A DNA stretch of 64,000 nucleotides from Cupriavidus sp. P-10 (GCF_003402535.2 NZ_AP025171.1:1054001-1118000); one strand, 5' to 3'. Shown: positions 1 to 9,229, numbered from the stretch's first letter. Numbers and translations: made by a program. Notes: a model not told the origin generated them from the sequence alone.

Positions 1-1
1 C

Positions 2-694
2 GGCCTGATGTACCGCTCGGACATCGGCCTGAACCCGTACGTCAGCTACACCGAGTCGTTCCAGGGCCTGCCCGGCTTCAACCGCTCCAACCAGGCGTTC
101 AAGCCGCTGCGCGGTTCGCAGTGGGAAGCGGGGATCAAGTACCAGCCGCCGGGCAAGAACGCTTCGCTGACCGTGGCGGCGTTCGACATGCGCGAGAAGA
201 ACCGGAAGACCGCTGGCGTGGTCAACGGCATTCCTGACCAGGTGCAGGTGGGCGAGGCCCGCACGCGTGGCATCGAGGTCGAGGCACTGGCTTCGCTGAC
301 CAGCCGCCTGGACCTGATCGCGACCTATACCTACCTGGATGCGCGCGTGATCGAGGGCAGTGCCGCCGAGGTCGGCAAGCGCCTGGCCAGCACGCCGTCG
401 AACATGGCGTCGCTGTGGGCCAACTACCGCTTCAAGATGTTCGGGCTGCCGGGCTTCGTTGCCGGCGGCGGCGTGCGCTATGTCGGCCCGAGCTATGACG
501 GCACCGACCAGAACCGCGTCGGCGGAGTCACGCTGTACGACGCCATGATCGCCTACGATCACGGCCCGCTGCGCGTCGCGCTGAACGCCAACAACCTGTT
601 CGACAAGCAGTACGTAACCACCTGCCTGTCACGTGGCGATTGCTACTTCGGCGCGCGCCGGACGGTGGTCGGCAGCGTGACGTACCGCTTCTGA
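2..694 (+). CDS. TonB-dependent outer-membrane receptor, C-terminal part (5' end outside window)
   Basis: The reading frame is open from the first bases of the window and ends in a TGA, giving about 230 residues of the C-terminal beta-barrel. Alternating amphipathic strands with aromatic girdles are visible, and the last residues are TYRF, the terminal Phe being the usual BamA recognition signal of outer-membrane barrels. The style (NLFDKQYVTTC near the end, then GARRTVVGSV) fits ferrichrome/siderophore receptors of the FhuA/FpvA type. Such receptors import ferric siderophores using TonB energy. The plug domain and signal peptide lie outside the window, so the ligand cannot be judged. Confidence 0.85.
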   Translation, partial: GLMYRSDIGLNPYVSYTESFQGLPGFNRSNQAFKPLRGSQWEAGIKYQPPGKNASLTVAAFDMREKNRKTAGVVNGIPDQVQVGEARTRGIEVEALASLTSRLDLIATYTYLDARVIEGSAAEVGKRLASTPSNMASLWANYRFKMFGLPGFVAGGGVRYVGPSYDGTDQNRVGGVTLYDAMIAYDHGPLRVALNANNLFDKQYVTTCLSRGDCYFGARRTVVGSVTYRF

Positions 695-703
695 CGCGGC
701 GGG

Positions 704-1225
704 CTAGGCTGCCAGCGCGGTATCGATGGCGCGCTGCAGCCGCTCCATGCCGAAGGTCACGTCCTGCACCGTGCCGTTGACGAAGAACGACGGCGTGCCG
801 CGCACCCGGCAGCGCGTGCCGCCGTGCTGGTCGGCGCGGATGCGTGGCAGGTGCCGGTGGGTCGACATGTCGGTGTCGTAGCGGTCAAGATCCAGGCCGG
901 CCATGCCCGCGTATTGGCGCAGGGCGTCGGGCTTCAGGCCTTGCGGGTGCTCGTAGAGCATGCGGTACATCTGCCAGAAGCGGTCCTGCGCCGCCGCGGC
1001 CTCGGCGCATTCGGCCGCCGGCTCGGCGGACGGGTGCCAGCTGGCCATCGGGTAGTGCCGGTAGACAAAGCGCACCTGCGGGCCATAGTGCTCCAGCAGG
1101 ATCTTCATGGCTCCGTAGGCGATGCGGCAGTAGGAGCATTCGAAGTCGCCGTATTCGACGACGGTGACCCTGGCGGTATCGGGGCCGACGGCATGGTCGG
1201 CGGCGGTGACGGCGACTTCCAGCAT
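704..1225 (-). CDS. DsbA-family thioredoxin-fold oxidoreductase
   Basis: Protein of 173 residues with the DSBA/thioredoxin fold signature: an N-terminal beta strand (VTVVEYGDFECSYC) with a CSYC redox motif, then FVYRHYPMASWHP, and the cis-Pro loop VRGTPSFFVNG. No signal peptide is evident, so it is probably cytoplasmic, like the FrnE/NhaA-associated branch rather than periplasmic DsbA. The start at 1225 is preferred over a longer frame (to 1252) because GGAGA lies about 7 nt upstream. It is convergent with the receptor gene and about 140 nt downstream of the antiporter on the same strand. The substrate is unknown; a thiol-disulfide exchange role is family knowledge. Confidence 0.85.
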   Translation of the reverse strand: MLEVAVTAADHAVGPDTARVTVVEYGDFECSYCRIAYGAMKILLEHYGPQVRFVYRHYPMASWHPSAEPAAECAEAAAAQDRFWQMYRMLYEHPQGLKPDALRQYAGMAGLDLDRYDTDMSTHRHLPRIRADQHGGTRCRVRGTPSFFVNGTVQDVTFGMERLQRAIDTALAA

Positions 1226-1366
1226 TGGCGTTCTCCGGTGCGTGCGCGGCAAGCAAGCGCGGATTCCCGGTGGGGGAGGTTCCAGTGTAGTCGCCGCCGG
1301 CGCCAGGCAAAGGCCCCGGCACCTGCCCGGAATGCGCGGCGGTTGCGGACGGAAGGACCGGGGCGG

Positions 1367-2452
1367 CTACGGCACGATCGACAGGAACAGGTAGGCCGCC
1401 AGGATCACCAGATGCACCACGCCTTGCAGGATGGTGGTGCGGCCCATGCCCAGCGTCAGCGACGACACCACCAGCGTCAGCATCAGCAGCACCATGTCCT
1501 TGGTGCCCAGCCCCAGTTCCAGCGGCTGGCCGATCCAGATAAAGACGGCGGCCACGGTGGGAATGGTCAGCCCAATGCTGGCCAGCGCCGAACCCAGGGC
1601 CAGGTTCAGGCTGGTCTGGATACGGTCGGCGCGCGCCGCGCGCAGCGCCGCCAGCCCCTCGGGCAATAGCACCATGGCGGCAATCACGATCCCGACCACC
1701 GCGGCCGGCGCACCGGCTTTCAGCACTGCCGCCTCGACCGACGGCGACAGCAGCTTGGCCAGCCCCACCACCAGCACCAGGCAAGCCACCAGCAGCACGC
1801 CGCTGGTGAGCGCCACGCGCGCGGGCGGTGGCGGCGCGTGCACGCTCTCGTCCGAACTGCCTTCGGCCAGGAAGTAATCGCGGTGGCGGATGGTCTGCAC
1901 GAACACGAACGAGCCGTACAGCACCAGCGACATCACGCCCGAGAACGCCAGTTGCGCCGGCGTCAGCACCGGCCCCGGCGACGAACTGGTGTAGTTTGGC
2001 AGCACCATTGTCAGCACCAGCAGCGCCGCCAGCACCGCCATCGCGGCATTGGCGCCGGGCGCCTGGAACGCCTGCTCGCGGTGGTGCAGGCCGCCGACGA
2101 ACAGGCACAGCCCGACAATGCCGTTGCAGATCAGCATGACCGCGGCAAATACCGTGTCACGCGCCAGGCCCGCTTTCTCCGGCCCGGACGACAACATCAC
2201 GGAGACGATCAGCGCGACTTCGATTACGGTCACGGCAATCGCCAGCACCAGCGTGCCGAACGGTTCGCCCACCTTGTGCGCGACCACCTCGGCGTGGTGC
2301 ACGGCGGCAAAGACCGCGCCGGCCAGCGCCACGGCCACCAGTGCGATCAGCCAGCCCTGCCCCGGCATCAGCCAGGCCACGCCCAGCGTCGCCGCTGCGG
2401 CGACTGGCGCCCCGATGGTCCATGGCGGCAGCTTGTTGGAAGTCAGCGCCAT
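1367..2452 (-). CDS. chaA: ChaA-type calcium/sodium:proton antiporter
   Basis: Protein of 361 residues with about 10-11 hydrophobic segments. The two cation-exchanger repeats are visible: VGEPFGTLVLAIAVTVIEVALI in the first half (acidic residues in GEPFGT and VIEVAL) and LLPEGLAALRAA with LGSALASIGLTIP in the second, typical of the CaCA superfamily ChaA branch. It should export Ca2+ or Na+ in exchange for H+ across the inner membrane. The ATG at 2452 has AAAGGA about 8 nt upstream; the frame extends much further upstream but that part is low-complexity and not conserved-looking. It is transcribed alone. Confidence 0.9.
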   Translation of the reverse strand: MALTSNKLPPWTIGAPVAAAATLGVAWLMPGQGWLIALVAVALAGAVFAAVHHAEVVAHKVGEPFGTLVLAIAVTVIEVALIVSVMLSSGPEKAGLARDTVFAAVMLICNGIVGLCLFVGGLHHREQAFQAPGANAAMAVLAALLVLTMVLPNYTSSSPGPVLTPAQLAFSGVMSLVLYGSFVFVQTIRHRDYFLAEGSSDESVHAPPPPARVALTSGVLLVACLVLVVGLAKLLSPSVEAAVLKAGAPAAVVGIVIAAMVLLPEGLAALRAARADRIQTSLNLALGSALASIGLTIPTVAAVFIWIGQPLELGLGTKDMVLLMLTLVVSSLTLGMGRTTILQGVVHLVILAAYLFLSIVP

Positions 2453-2675
2453 CCCTGTGTGTCCTTTCTTGTCGTTATGCCGTACCGGGCGGCACGGGCG
2501 TGCCATGCGGGCACGCATTGTAGCTTTGAGATATGACGCCAGCACCACTTTACAGACTGCGGCGACAGGGATATGGCAAGCGTGAAGGCTATGAGTTCCC
2601 GCTAGTTGATAGATGTTGACGGAATTTGGTGCGGATTCTGCGGCATTGGCCGGCGCAATGTCGCGTCGGGAATGG

Positions 2676-2834
2676 TCAGCCAGGCCCCGGTGGGTCGTCG
2701 TGGGCAACGCACGGCGGCCGGGCGGGCGGCCGCTCGCGCAGCGCCGGATGATTACGCAGGATCCAGCGCGCAGCAAACAGCAAGGCGAGGAAGCACGCGA
2801 AAAAATACGCGCACAAGGCGACGACGTTTTGCAT
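2676..2834 (-). CDS. possible small single-span membrane protein
   Basis: A 52-residue frame beginning MQNVVALCAYFFACF with one strongly hydrophobic segment (residues 3-24) followed by a basic, proline-rich tail. AGGGTC lies about 10 nt upstream of the ATG, a weak ribosome site. No family is recognised. It sits in the 565-base gap between the antiporter and the SRAP gene (2453-3017); I see no other gene, RNA or clear terminator in that gap. It may equally be a chance frame in GC-rich DNA. Confidence 0.35.
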   Translation of the reverse strand: MQNVVALCAYFFACFLALLFAARWILRNHPALRERPPARPPCVAHDDPPGPG

Positions 2835-3017
2835 GATGAATTGACCCTGGATGTCGGCTCTTGCGGCCGGTGTGCGCGGCAGTATGCGCAGCATTCGTAA
2901 CGCCTGACACCCTCATGAGGGAGGGCAGGACGCGCGCTTAAGCCAGTCTCGCCAGTCTCACCGGTCTCGCTGCTCTCGCCGGCAATCTGCCGGCCATCTG
3001 CCGGCTTCGCGGGCGGG

Positions 3018-3692
3018 TCAGTCCGCGTCCGGGATCGGTGCGCCGGTGATCTTGGGGGCCGGCTCGGCCTGCAGGGCATCTGCGGGAAGCAGCTTCAGGA
3101 AGGTGCGGGCAACTTCGGGATCGCGGCAGGCGAGCCAGTCGTCCCACTGCTCGCGCGGCACGATGACCACGGAACGTTTTTCGTCGCCTGGCTTGTGGAA
3201 GCGGTCCATCACCGGGTGCCGCGCGGAGTTCACCGTCAGCATGGTGAAGGACAGCGCTTCGTCGGGCCAGCCACGCCACAGGCCGGCGATGCCGAAGGCG
3301 GGCTCGCCGGGCAGCCAGATGCGCCAGCGCACCGGCTTGCCGGGCGGGCCGCCCGGCATCGCGTCTTCGGGATAGGCGTACTCGTAGAACGCGGTGGCCG
3401 GAACCAGGCAAAGCTGTCCCTGCCGCCAGTAGCGGGCGAAGGCAGGGCGCTCGCCGACGGTCTCGCTGCGCGCGTTGGTGGTGTCATAGCGGCGTGTGCC
3501 GGGCGGGATGCGCGGCCGCGGCACCATGCCGAACGACGCCAGCCCGGCATGCCGCACGCCGTCGTCGGTGGCGCGCACGATCGGCGCCAGGTAATCGGGA
3601 TAGGTTTCGGCCTTGAAGATGCCCGGCGGCGGCTCCACGCCGAAGATGTCGCGCAGGATCTGGCGCTGGACCGGGGCGTAGTTGGTGCACAT
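3018..3692 (-). CDS. SOS response-associated peptidase (SRAP, YedK/HMCES family)
   Basis: Protein of 224 residues beginning MCTNYAP. SRAP proteins use Cys2, exposed after Met removal, to form a thiazolidine crosslink with abasic sites in single-stranded DNA and so protect replication forks. Visible family positions are Cys2, the Asn in TTNARSE, and the Glu in ATAFYEYA; the C-terminal RFHKPGDEKRSVVIV block has the form common in proteobacterial relatives, where the His follows the Phe instead of preceding an Asp-Arg. The start is fixed by Cys2 and by AGGGAG 9 nt upstream. It stands alone, divergent from the acyl-CoA synthetase. Confidence 0.9.
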   Translation of the reverse strand: MCTNYAPVQRQILRDIFGVEPPPGIFKAETYPDYLAPIVRATDDGVRHAGLASFGMVPRPRIPPGTRRYDTTNARSETVGERPAFARYWRQGQLCLVPATAFYEYAYPEDAMPGGPPGKPVRWRIWLPGEPAFGIAGLWRGWPDEALSFTMLTVNSARHPVMDRFHKPGDEKRSVVIVPREQWDDWLACRDPEVARTFLKLLPADALQAEPAPKITGAPIPDAD

Positions 3693-3933
3693 GCGCTGAT
3701 CTCCCTGGCGTGATGCCCGCCGTGTTCTGCGTATCGTCGGCGCCGGGCCGCATGGCGTCAAGCGCACCGCGCGTGATGTCCGGGCATGGCAAAAACAGTC
3801 AGGCGCGCTGGCGGATTCGGTTATTGCCCGCCGCCCCGGCACAGGCGCACACTCCTGCGACCATTACAGACGATAACAGGCACCATGACGCGGGCGGCGT
3901 CCGCGGCAGGCTGCCGGACATACAGGAGACACC

Positions 3934-5592
3934 ATGCGCGACTACGCCCAGGCCTACGACGGCTTTTCCTATGACGAGACGGTGGCCCGGCAACTGCACG
4001 GCAGCCTCGATGCGATCAACGCCTGTGTCGAATGCTGCGACCGTCATGCCGGGCCCGGGCGCATCGCGCTGTTCTGGGAGGGCCGCGACGGCAACGCGCG
4101 CAGCTGGACGTTTGCCGAGCTGCAGGCGCTGTCGGCGCAGTTTGCCGGCTTCCTGAAAGCGCAGGGCGTGCAGCCGGGCGATCGCGTTGCCGGGCTGCTG
4201 CCGCGCACGGCCGAGCTGCTCGTGACCATCCTGGGCACCTGGCGCGCCGGCGCCGTGTACCAGCCGCTGTTCACGGCGTTCGGTCCCAAGGCCATCGAGC
4301 ACCGGCTCAACAGCTCGGGCGCGAAAGTGGTGGTCACGGATACTGTCAACCGTCCCAAGCTGGATGATGTGGAGGGCGCGCCGCCCGTCGTCACCGTGGC
4401 CGGCACCAGCGAAGCGCCTGGCGACGCAGCCACCGGCGATTTCAGCTTCTGGGCCGAGCTGGCGCGCCAGCCCGCCACGTTCGAGCCGGTCATGCGCCGC
4501 GGCGACGATCCCTTCCTGATGATGTTCACCTCGGGCACCACCGGGCCGGCCAAGCCGCTGCTGGTGCCGCTCAAGGCCATCGCCGCGTTCGCCGGCTACA
4601 TGCGCGACGCCGTCGACCTGCGCGACGAAGACGCGTTCTGGAACCTGGCTGACCCGGGCTGGGCCTACGGCCTCTACTACGCGGTGACGGGGCCGCTGTC
4701 GCTGGGGCATGCCACCACCTTCTACGACGGCCCGTTCACCGTGGAAAGCACCTGCCGCGTCATCCGCAAGTACGGCATCACCAACCTGGCCGGCTCGCCC
4801 ACCGCCTACCGGCTGCTGATCGCCGCCGGGCAGGCCGTGTCGGAGCAGTTGCGCGGGCAGTTGCGCGCCGTCAGCAGCGCCGGTGAGCCGCTCAACCCCG
4901 AAGTGATCCGCTGGTTCGCCAGCGAGCTGGATGCGGCCATCCACGACCACTATGGGCAGACCGAACTCGGCATGGTGCTGTGCAACCACCACGCGCTGTC
5001 GCACGCGGTGCGCATGGGTGCTGCGGGCTTTGCCAGCCCGGGGCACCGCGTGGTCGTGGTCGATGACGAGCAGCGCGAACTGCCCGCCGGACAGCCCGGC
5101 ACGCTGGCGCTGGACCTGGAGCGCTCGCCGATGTGCTGGTTCGGCGGCTACCATGGCACGCCCACCAGCGCGTTCGCGGGCCACTATTACCTGACCGGCG
5201 ATTCCGCCGAACTCAACGACGACGGCAGCATCAGCTTTATCGGCCGCGCCGACGATGTCATCACCACTTCGGGCTACCGCGTCGGGCCGTTCGACGTGGA
5301 AAGCGCGCTGATCGAGCACCCCGCCGTGGTCGAGGCCGCGGTGATCGGCAAGCCTGACCCCGAGCGCACCGAACTGATCAAGGCCTTCGTCGTGCTCGAC
5401 CGGCAATACCCGGCCACGCCCGAACTGGCCGAGGCACTGCGCCAGCATGTGCGCAAGCGCCTGGCTGCCCACTCCTACCCGCGCGAGATCGAATTCGTCG
5501 CCGAACTGCCCAAGACCCCCAGCGGCAAGGTCCAGCGTTTCATCCTGCGCAACCAGGAGGTGGCGCGCGCCCGCGAATCGGCCTCGGCCTGA
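3934..5592 (+). CDS. AMP-forming acyl-CoA synthetase (acetyl-CoA synthetase-like)
   Basis: Protein of 552 residues of the ANL superfamily. The P-loop motif TSGTTGPAKP is near residue 198, the YGQTE motif near 340, TGDSAELNDDG and GRADDVITTSGYR near 425-445, and the catalytic lysine in PSGKVQRF at Lys532. These activate a carboxylate with ATP to an acyl-adenylate and then form the CoA thioester. The length and the WNLADPGWAYGLYYAV block resemble the short-chain Acs branch; the actual substrate cannot be told. The P-loop has an inserted Ala before the Lys relative to the commoner TTGxPK. Monocistronic by position, with divergent SRAP 241 nt upstream. Confidence 0.9.
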   Translation: MRDYAQAYDGFSYDETVARQLHGSLDAINACVECCDRHAGPGRIALFWEGRDGNARSWTFAELQALSAQFAGFLKAQGVQPGDRVAGLLPRTAELLVTILGTWRAGAVYQPLFTAFGPKAIEHRLNSSGAKVVVTDTVNRPKLDDVEGAPPVVTVAGTSEAPGDAATGDFSFWAELARQPATFEPVMRRGDDPFLMMFTSGTTGPAKPLLVPLKAIAAFAGYMRDAVDLRDEDAFWNLADPGWAYGLYYAVTGPLSLGHATTFYDGPFTVESTCRVIRKYGITNLAGSPTAYRLLIAAGQAVSEQLRGQLRAVSSAGEPLNPEVIRWFASELDAAIHDHYGQTELGMVLCNHHALSHAVRMGAAGFASPGHRVVVVDDEQRELPAGQPGTLALDLERSPMCWFGGYHGTPTSAFAGHYYLTGDSAELNDDGSISFIGRADDVITTSGYRVGPFDVESALIEHPAVVEAAVIGKPDPERTELIKAFVVLDRQYPATPELAEALRQHVRKRLAAHSYPREIEFVAELPKTPSGKVQRFILRNQEVARARESASA

Positions 5593-5617
5593 GTCCGAAC
5601 GCCCCTGGCATGCTTCC

Positions 5618-5623
5618 TATAAT
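5618..5623 (+). promoter_or_regulatory. candidate -10 box (TATAAT) for the BON-protein gene
   Basis: A perfect TATAAT lies in TTCCTATAATGAGG, just after the synthetase stop and about 118 nt before the BON gene start. No good -35 hexamer is seen 17 nt upstream, so this would be an extended or activator-dependent promoter. The leader that follows is very GC-rich and could fold. Confidence 0.35.
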
Positions 5624-5740
5624 GAGGAAGCGGATGCCAGGGCCCCCGGCGGTGATGGAGGCCGCGGCGCCGCGCCAGGCGCGCCCGCAGGCCGGGCGCA
5701 CGTCTTTTCATCTCCAGACCATTCGGGCGAGGCGATCAAA

Positions 5741-6472
5741 ATGCAGACTAGCGAAGCGGTGCTGACGCAGGCGCGCGCAGCCTTGGCGCATGTGCCTTAT
5801 CAGGGGCATGTACTCCATCCCACCATCCAGTTGCGGCTGTCGGACGGCGCGCTGATCCTGGAAGGCGAGGTAGCCGATATCGTCGACAAGACCCGCGCGG
5901 CCACCGCGCTGAGGCGCGTGGACGGCGTGACCAGCGTGATCGACCACCTGCGCGTGACAAACGGTGGCGTGCCAGTCGGCGACGGCGAACTGCGCGACGC
6001 GGTATGCGAGCGCCTGCTCAATGCCATCGATTTCCGCAACTGCAGGATCTGCGCACGCGTCAAGGGCCAGCACGAGACCGTGCGCGAGGCCGTGGGCGAA
6101 CGCAGCGGCTGGATCGAGGTCGAGGCGCACGACGGCGTGGTGACGCTGTGGGGCCAGGTGATCAGCCTGTCGCACATGCGCCTGGCCGGCGTGCTGGCCT
6201 GGTGGTCGGGCGGCTGCCGCTGCGTGGTCAACGAACTGGTGGTGGCGCCCGCCGAAGCCGACCGCGACGATGAGATCACCGAGGCGCTGATGCTGGTGCT
6301 GGAGACCGATCCCTTCGTCGACGCCGGCCAGGTCAGCGTGCATACCGAGAACCGCGTCGTCACGCTGGAAGGCTGCGTCGCCAGCGAGAACACGCGCCGG
6401 CAGGTCGAGCGCGACGCGTGGTACGTGCAGGGCGTGGAGGACGTGGTCAACCGCATCTCGCTGCGCGCCTGA
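5741..6472 (+). CDS. protein with three BON domains
   Basis: Protein of 243 residues made of three consecutive BON-like modules, roughly residues 1-73, 84-168 and 175-243. Each repeats a hydrophobic-strand/GxV pattern: LILEGEVADIVDKTRAATALRRVDGV, VTLWGQVISLSHM, VTLEGCVASENTRRQVERDAWYVQGVEDV. BON domains bind phospholipid or act in osmotic-stress and secretin contexts. There is no signal peptide or lipobox, so it is probably cytoplasmic or peripheral. The start ATG at 5741 follows GGCGAGG by about 9 nt; a much longer upstream frame overlaps the synthetase and is not credible. Its stop directly abuts the convergent regulator's stop. Confidence 0.85.
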   Translation: MQTSEAVLTQARAALAHVPYQGHVLHPTIQLRLSDGALILEGEVADIVDKTRAATALRRVDGVTSVIDHLRVTNGGVPVGDGELRDAVCERLLNAIDFRNCRICARVKGQHETVREAVGERSGWIEVEAHDGVVTLWGQVISLSHMRLAGVLAWWSGGCRCVVNELVVAPAEADRDDEITEALMLVLETDPFVDAGQVSVHTENRVVTLEGCVASENTRRQVERDAWYVQGVEDVVNRISLRA

Positions 6473-7573
6473 TTAGCCCGGCATGCCGCGCCGGGCCGCC
6501 GCATCCTCCATGCGCCAGTAACGCCGCCGCGCCCGCAGCGCAAAGCGGGCGCGATAGTCCGACATCGACATTCCCGTGATGCGCTGGAACAGCCGCCGGA
6601 ACGCGGCCGCGTCGCTGTAGCCGCAGGCTTCGGCGATGGCCTGCGTGCCGTGCAGCGTCACTTCCAGCAGCATGCGCGCGCGCTCCACGCGCAGTGTGTG
6701 CAGGTAATCCAGCGGCGTCATGCCGGTAACCTGCCGGAAATGCCGCAGCAGGGTCCGCTCGCTGACCGCAGCAGCCTGCGCCACCGCGGCCAGCTGGTAG
6801 GGCTCGGCCACATGTTCCTGCAGCCACTGGATGGCCCGGTACACCGGGCTGTCCGCCGTGCGGCTGAGCCAGCGCTGCGAGACCAGCGCCGGCACGCTGC
6901 GCTGGCGTTCGGGCTGGTATAGCATCAGCTGCGCGGCAGCCTGAGCCAGGTCGGGGTCGTGCAGATGCCCCAGCACGCGCAGCATGAATTCCACCTGCAG
7001 CGCGGGGGCCACGCAAGAGAACACTTGCCCGTGCACGCTCATGGCCTGGTCGCCGGCCAGGTCGGCGTGCGGGAACTGGTGCGTCATCCAGCTCTGGTAC
7101 ATCCACGGCGCCCCGGTACGGGCCTGGTCCAGCAGGCCGAGCTGCAGCGGCAACACCATCCCCGACGAGCAGGCGGCGAGCCACCCGCCCGCGGCCACAT
7201 GGCGCTCGACCATGCGCAGCGCGGCGGTATCGCGGCGGACGATATCGCCGAGCTGGTGCGCATTGCTGGCCAGCAGTGCCGGGATCACCAGCAGCGAGCG
7301 GCTGCCCGTCGCGCGGATGCGGCGCGTGGACGCTTCCAGGCCCGGCAGGTCCGTCGACAGCATGCGCCCGTTGGCGCCGCACAGTTGCCAGCTCAGCGTC
7401 GGCGCGGCATCCGGGCGCTGCAGGCTGGCCACGCCGGCGACGGTGCGCAGCACGTCGAGCGTGGTGAAGAGGGTGCCGGGCATCGCATGGGGCAGCCAGA
7501 GCAGGCGGACATGTAATGGACTTGCGGGCGCGGTGAGGATGTCGGAAACCAGCGGATTAATGGGGGCGCGCAT
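6473..7573 (-). CDS. GlxA-type AraC family transcriptional regulator (DJ-1/PfpI domain plus HTH)
   Basis: Protein of about 366 residues. The N-terminal ~200 residues form a class-I glutamine-amidotransferase-like (DJ-1/PfpI) domain, seen in VERHVAAGGWLAACSSGMVLPLQLGLLD with a Cys at the elbow position. The last ~105 residues are an AraC HTH_18 pair: PYQLAAVAQAAAVSERTLLRHFRQVTG and GTQAIAEACGYSDAAAFRRLFQRITGM. Such regulators respond to small catabolites. The start is uncertain: the ATG at 7573 lacks a clear ribosome site, and further in-frame ATG and TTG codons lie at 7657 and 7669. It is divergent from the exported peptidase gene, which it might control. Confidence 0.85.
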   Translation of the reverse strand: MRAPINPLVSDILTAPASPLHVRLLWLPHAMPGTLFTTLDVLRTVAGVASLQRPDAAPTLSWQLCGANGRMLSTDLPGLEASTRRIRATGSRSLLVIPALLASNAHQLGDIVRRDTAALRMVERHVAAGGWLAACSSGMVLPLQLGLLDQARTGAPWMYQSWMTHQFPHADLAGDQAMSVHGQVFSCVAPALQVEFMLRVLGHLHDPDLAQAAAQLMLYQPERQRSVPALVSQRWLSRTADSPVYRAIQWLQEHVAEPYQLAAVAQAAAVSERTLLRHFRQVTGMTPLDYLHTLRVERARMLLEVTLHGTQAIAEACGYSDAAAFRRLFQRITGMSMSDYRARFALRARRRYWRMEDAAARRGMPG

Positions 7574-7724
7574 ATCAGGGACAGTTCGGGCATGGTCCGA
7601 CCCCCGCCCAGTCGTGGCGGGATCGGCATTGTGATTGGCGATATTGATCCTCCCCATGCCCGCTGGCAAGGGCTAGCATCGTGCCGTTGTGCCGTGGACG
7701 CCGGCGTTGCCGCACGGCATGGCC

Positions 7725-7779
7725 CCAACAAGACGCCAACAAGATCCCAACAAGATCCCAACAAGATCCCAACAAATCC
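7725..7779 (+). repeat. 11-bp tandem repeat, unit CCAACAAGATC
   Basis: Five head-to-tail 11-bp units run from 7725 to 7779. Units 2-4 are identical (CCAACAAGATC); the first ends ACG and the last diverges to CCAACAAATCC. The array ends 16 nt before the start codon of the exported peptidase, so it lies in its 5' leader. Since 11 is not a multiple of three and the units are upstream of the ATG, copy-number change would alter spacing rather than the protein. Confidence 0.9.
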
Positions 7780-7795
7780 AGACCGAGGAGATTCC

Positions 7796-9055
7796 ATGCC
7801 GTTTTCCGTTCGACAAGTTGCTGTCGCCGCCGCCCTGTCACTTGCCGGCGCCGGCCAGCTGGCCGCTGCCGCCCAGCCCGATGCCGCGCTGCTGGCCGCC
7901 GCCCGCACCGCCCAGCCGGCGGTGGTGCAGTCGCTCAAGGAGATGGTGTCGATCGAATCCGGCAGCGCCAACGCGCAGGGCCTGGCCCAGATGGCCAGCT
8001 ACACCGAGAAGCGGCTGCAGGCGCTGGGCGCCAAGGTGGAGCGCGTGCCGGTCGCCAGGGGACCGGGCACCATGGTCAAGGGCACGTTTATCGGCAACGG
8101 CAAGCGCCGCATCATGCTGATCGCCCACATGGACACGGTCTATCCGGAAAACACGCTGGCGACCCAGCCGATCCGCGAGGAAGGCAACCGGCTCTACGGC
8201 CCCGGCATTGCCGACGACAAGGGCGGCATCGCGGTCATCCTGCATTCGCTGGAGATCCTGAAGAACAAGGGCTGGAGCGACTACGCGCAGATCACCGTGC
8301 TGTTCAACCCGGACGAGGAAGTGGGCTCGGTCGGCTCCGGCGAGACCATTGCCGCGCTGGCCGCGCAGCATGACGTGGTGCTGTCCTGCGAGCCCACCGC
8401 CGCCAAGGACGTGGTCAAGGCCGAGTCGCTGCTGCTGGGCGCGTCCGGCACCGCCACCGCCACCATGCAGGTCAAGGGCCGCGCCTCGCATGCCGGCGCC
8501 GCGCCCGAGCGCGGCCGCAATGCGCTGGTCGAGCTGGCCTACCAGCTGCAGCAGACCCGCGACGTCGCCACGCAGGTGCCTGGCTCGCAGCTGAACTGGA
8601 CCCAGGCGCAGGCCGGCACCGTGCGCAACCAGATCCCGGAAAGCGCGGTGGCCTACGGCGACGTCCGCACCACCGCCAGCGGCGCCGCCGAGAAGCTGAA
8701 GGTCGCGCTGCAGGACAAGGTCAGGTCGGGCCAGCTGGTGCCCGATACCCAGACCACGGTGACCATGGAAGAGGGGCGCCCGCCGTTCGTGGCCGACGCC
8801 CGCGGGCGCGCGCTGGCCAGGCGCGCGCAGGAAATCTACGCCGAGCTGGACGGCCGCACGCTGGCGCTGGCAGAAGGCACCGGCGGTGCCACCGACGCCA
8901 GCTATGCCGCACGCTCGGGCAAGCCGGCGGTGGTGGAGAGCTTCGGCCTCGCGGGCTTCGGCTACCACGCGCGCGACGAGTACATCGAGCTGGATTCGAT
9001 CGTGCCGCGGCTGTACCTGATGACGCGGATCCTGGAGGATATCGGGCGCAACTGA
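7796..9055 (+). CDS. exported M20 family glutamate carboxypeptidase-like peptidase
   Basis: Protein of 419 residues with a signal peptide (hydrophobic stretch VAVAAALSLAGAGQLAAAA). M20 zinc-peptidase features are in order: LIAHMDTVYP (zinc His and catalytic Asp), GIADDKGG (bridging Asp), NPDEEVGS (catalytic Glu plus zinc Glu), a dimerisation domain from about residue 210 (GRASHAGAAPERG), and a C-terminal YHARDEYIELDS His ligand. The closest named type is Pseudomonas carboxypeptidase G2, which removes C-terminal glutamate from folates and peptides; the true substrate is unknown. Start chosen from GAGGAG 6-8 nt upstream. A frame extends upstream through the tandem repeats but would spoil the signal peptide. 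Confidence 0.9.
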   Translation: MPFSVRQVAVAAALSLAGAGQLAAAAQPDAALLAAARTAQPAVVQSLKEMVSIESGSANAQGLAQMASYTEKRLQALGAKVERVPVARGPGTMVKGTFIGNGKRRIMLIAHMDTVYPENTLATQPIREEGNRLYGPGIADDKGGIAVILHSLEILKNKGWSDYAQITVLFNPDEEVGSVGSGETIAALAAQHDVVLSCEPTAAKDVVKAESLLLGASGTATATMQVKGRASHAGAAPERGRNALVELAYQLQQTRDVATQVPGSQLNWTQAQAGTVRNQIPESAVAYGDVRTTASGAAEKLKVALQDKVRSGQLVPDTQTTVTMEEGRPPFVADARGRALARRAQEIYAELDGRTLALAEGTGGATDASYAARSGKPAVVESFGLAGFGYHARDEYIELDSIVPRLYLMTRILEDIGRN

Positions 9056-9229
9056 GACCTCGTGCCGGTGTGCCGCGGATGGCACCCGGGCTGCTCCGAA
9101 GCGGCGCTTCGCATACGCTCCGGACACCTCTCCCCGCGCGCGTGAAGGCCACTGGCCCCGGCATCCTGCTACAGTGTCAACGCCGCCCCAATGGCGGCCA
9201 TGACAAAGACATAGTGGGGAGACCGCAGC

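Noticed and set aside
2606..2900. Overlapping plus-strand frames in the 2453-3017 gap
   Set aside because: Arg/Ala-rich without ribosome sites or conserved-looking segments; only the minus-strand 52-codon frame has a membrane segment.
3799..5472. A 557-codon open frame antisense to the acyl-CoA synthetase gene
   Set aside because: Low-complexity composition and complete overlap with a well-supported enzyme gene; no motif.
7725..7779. Possible CRISPR array
   Set aside because: Units are 11 bp head-to-tail with no spacers and no cas genes nearby.
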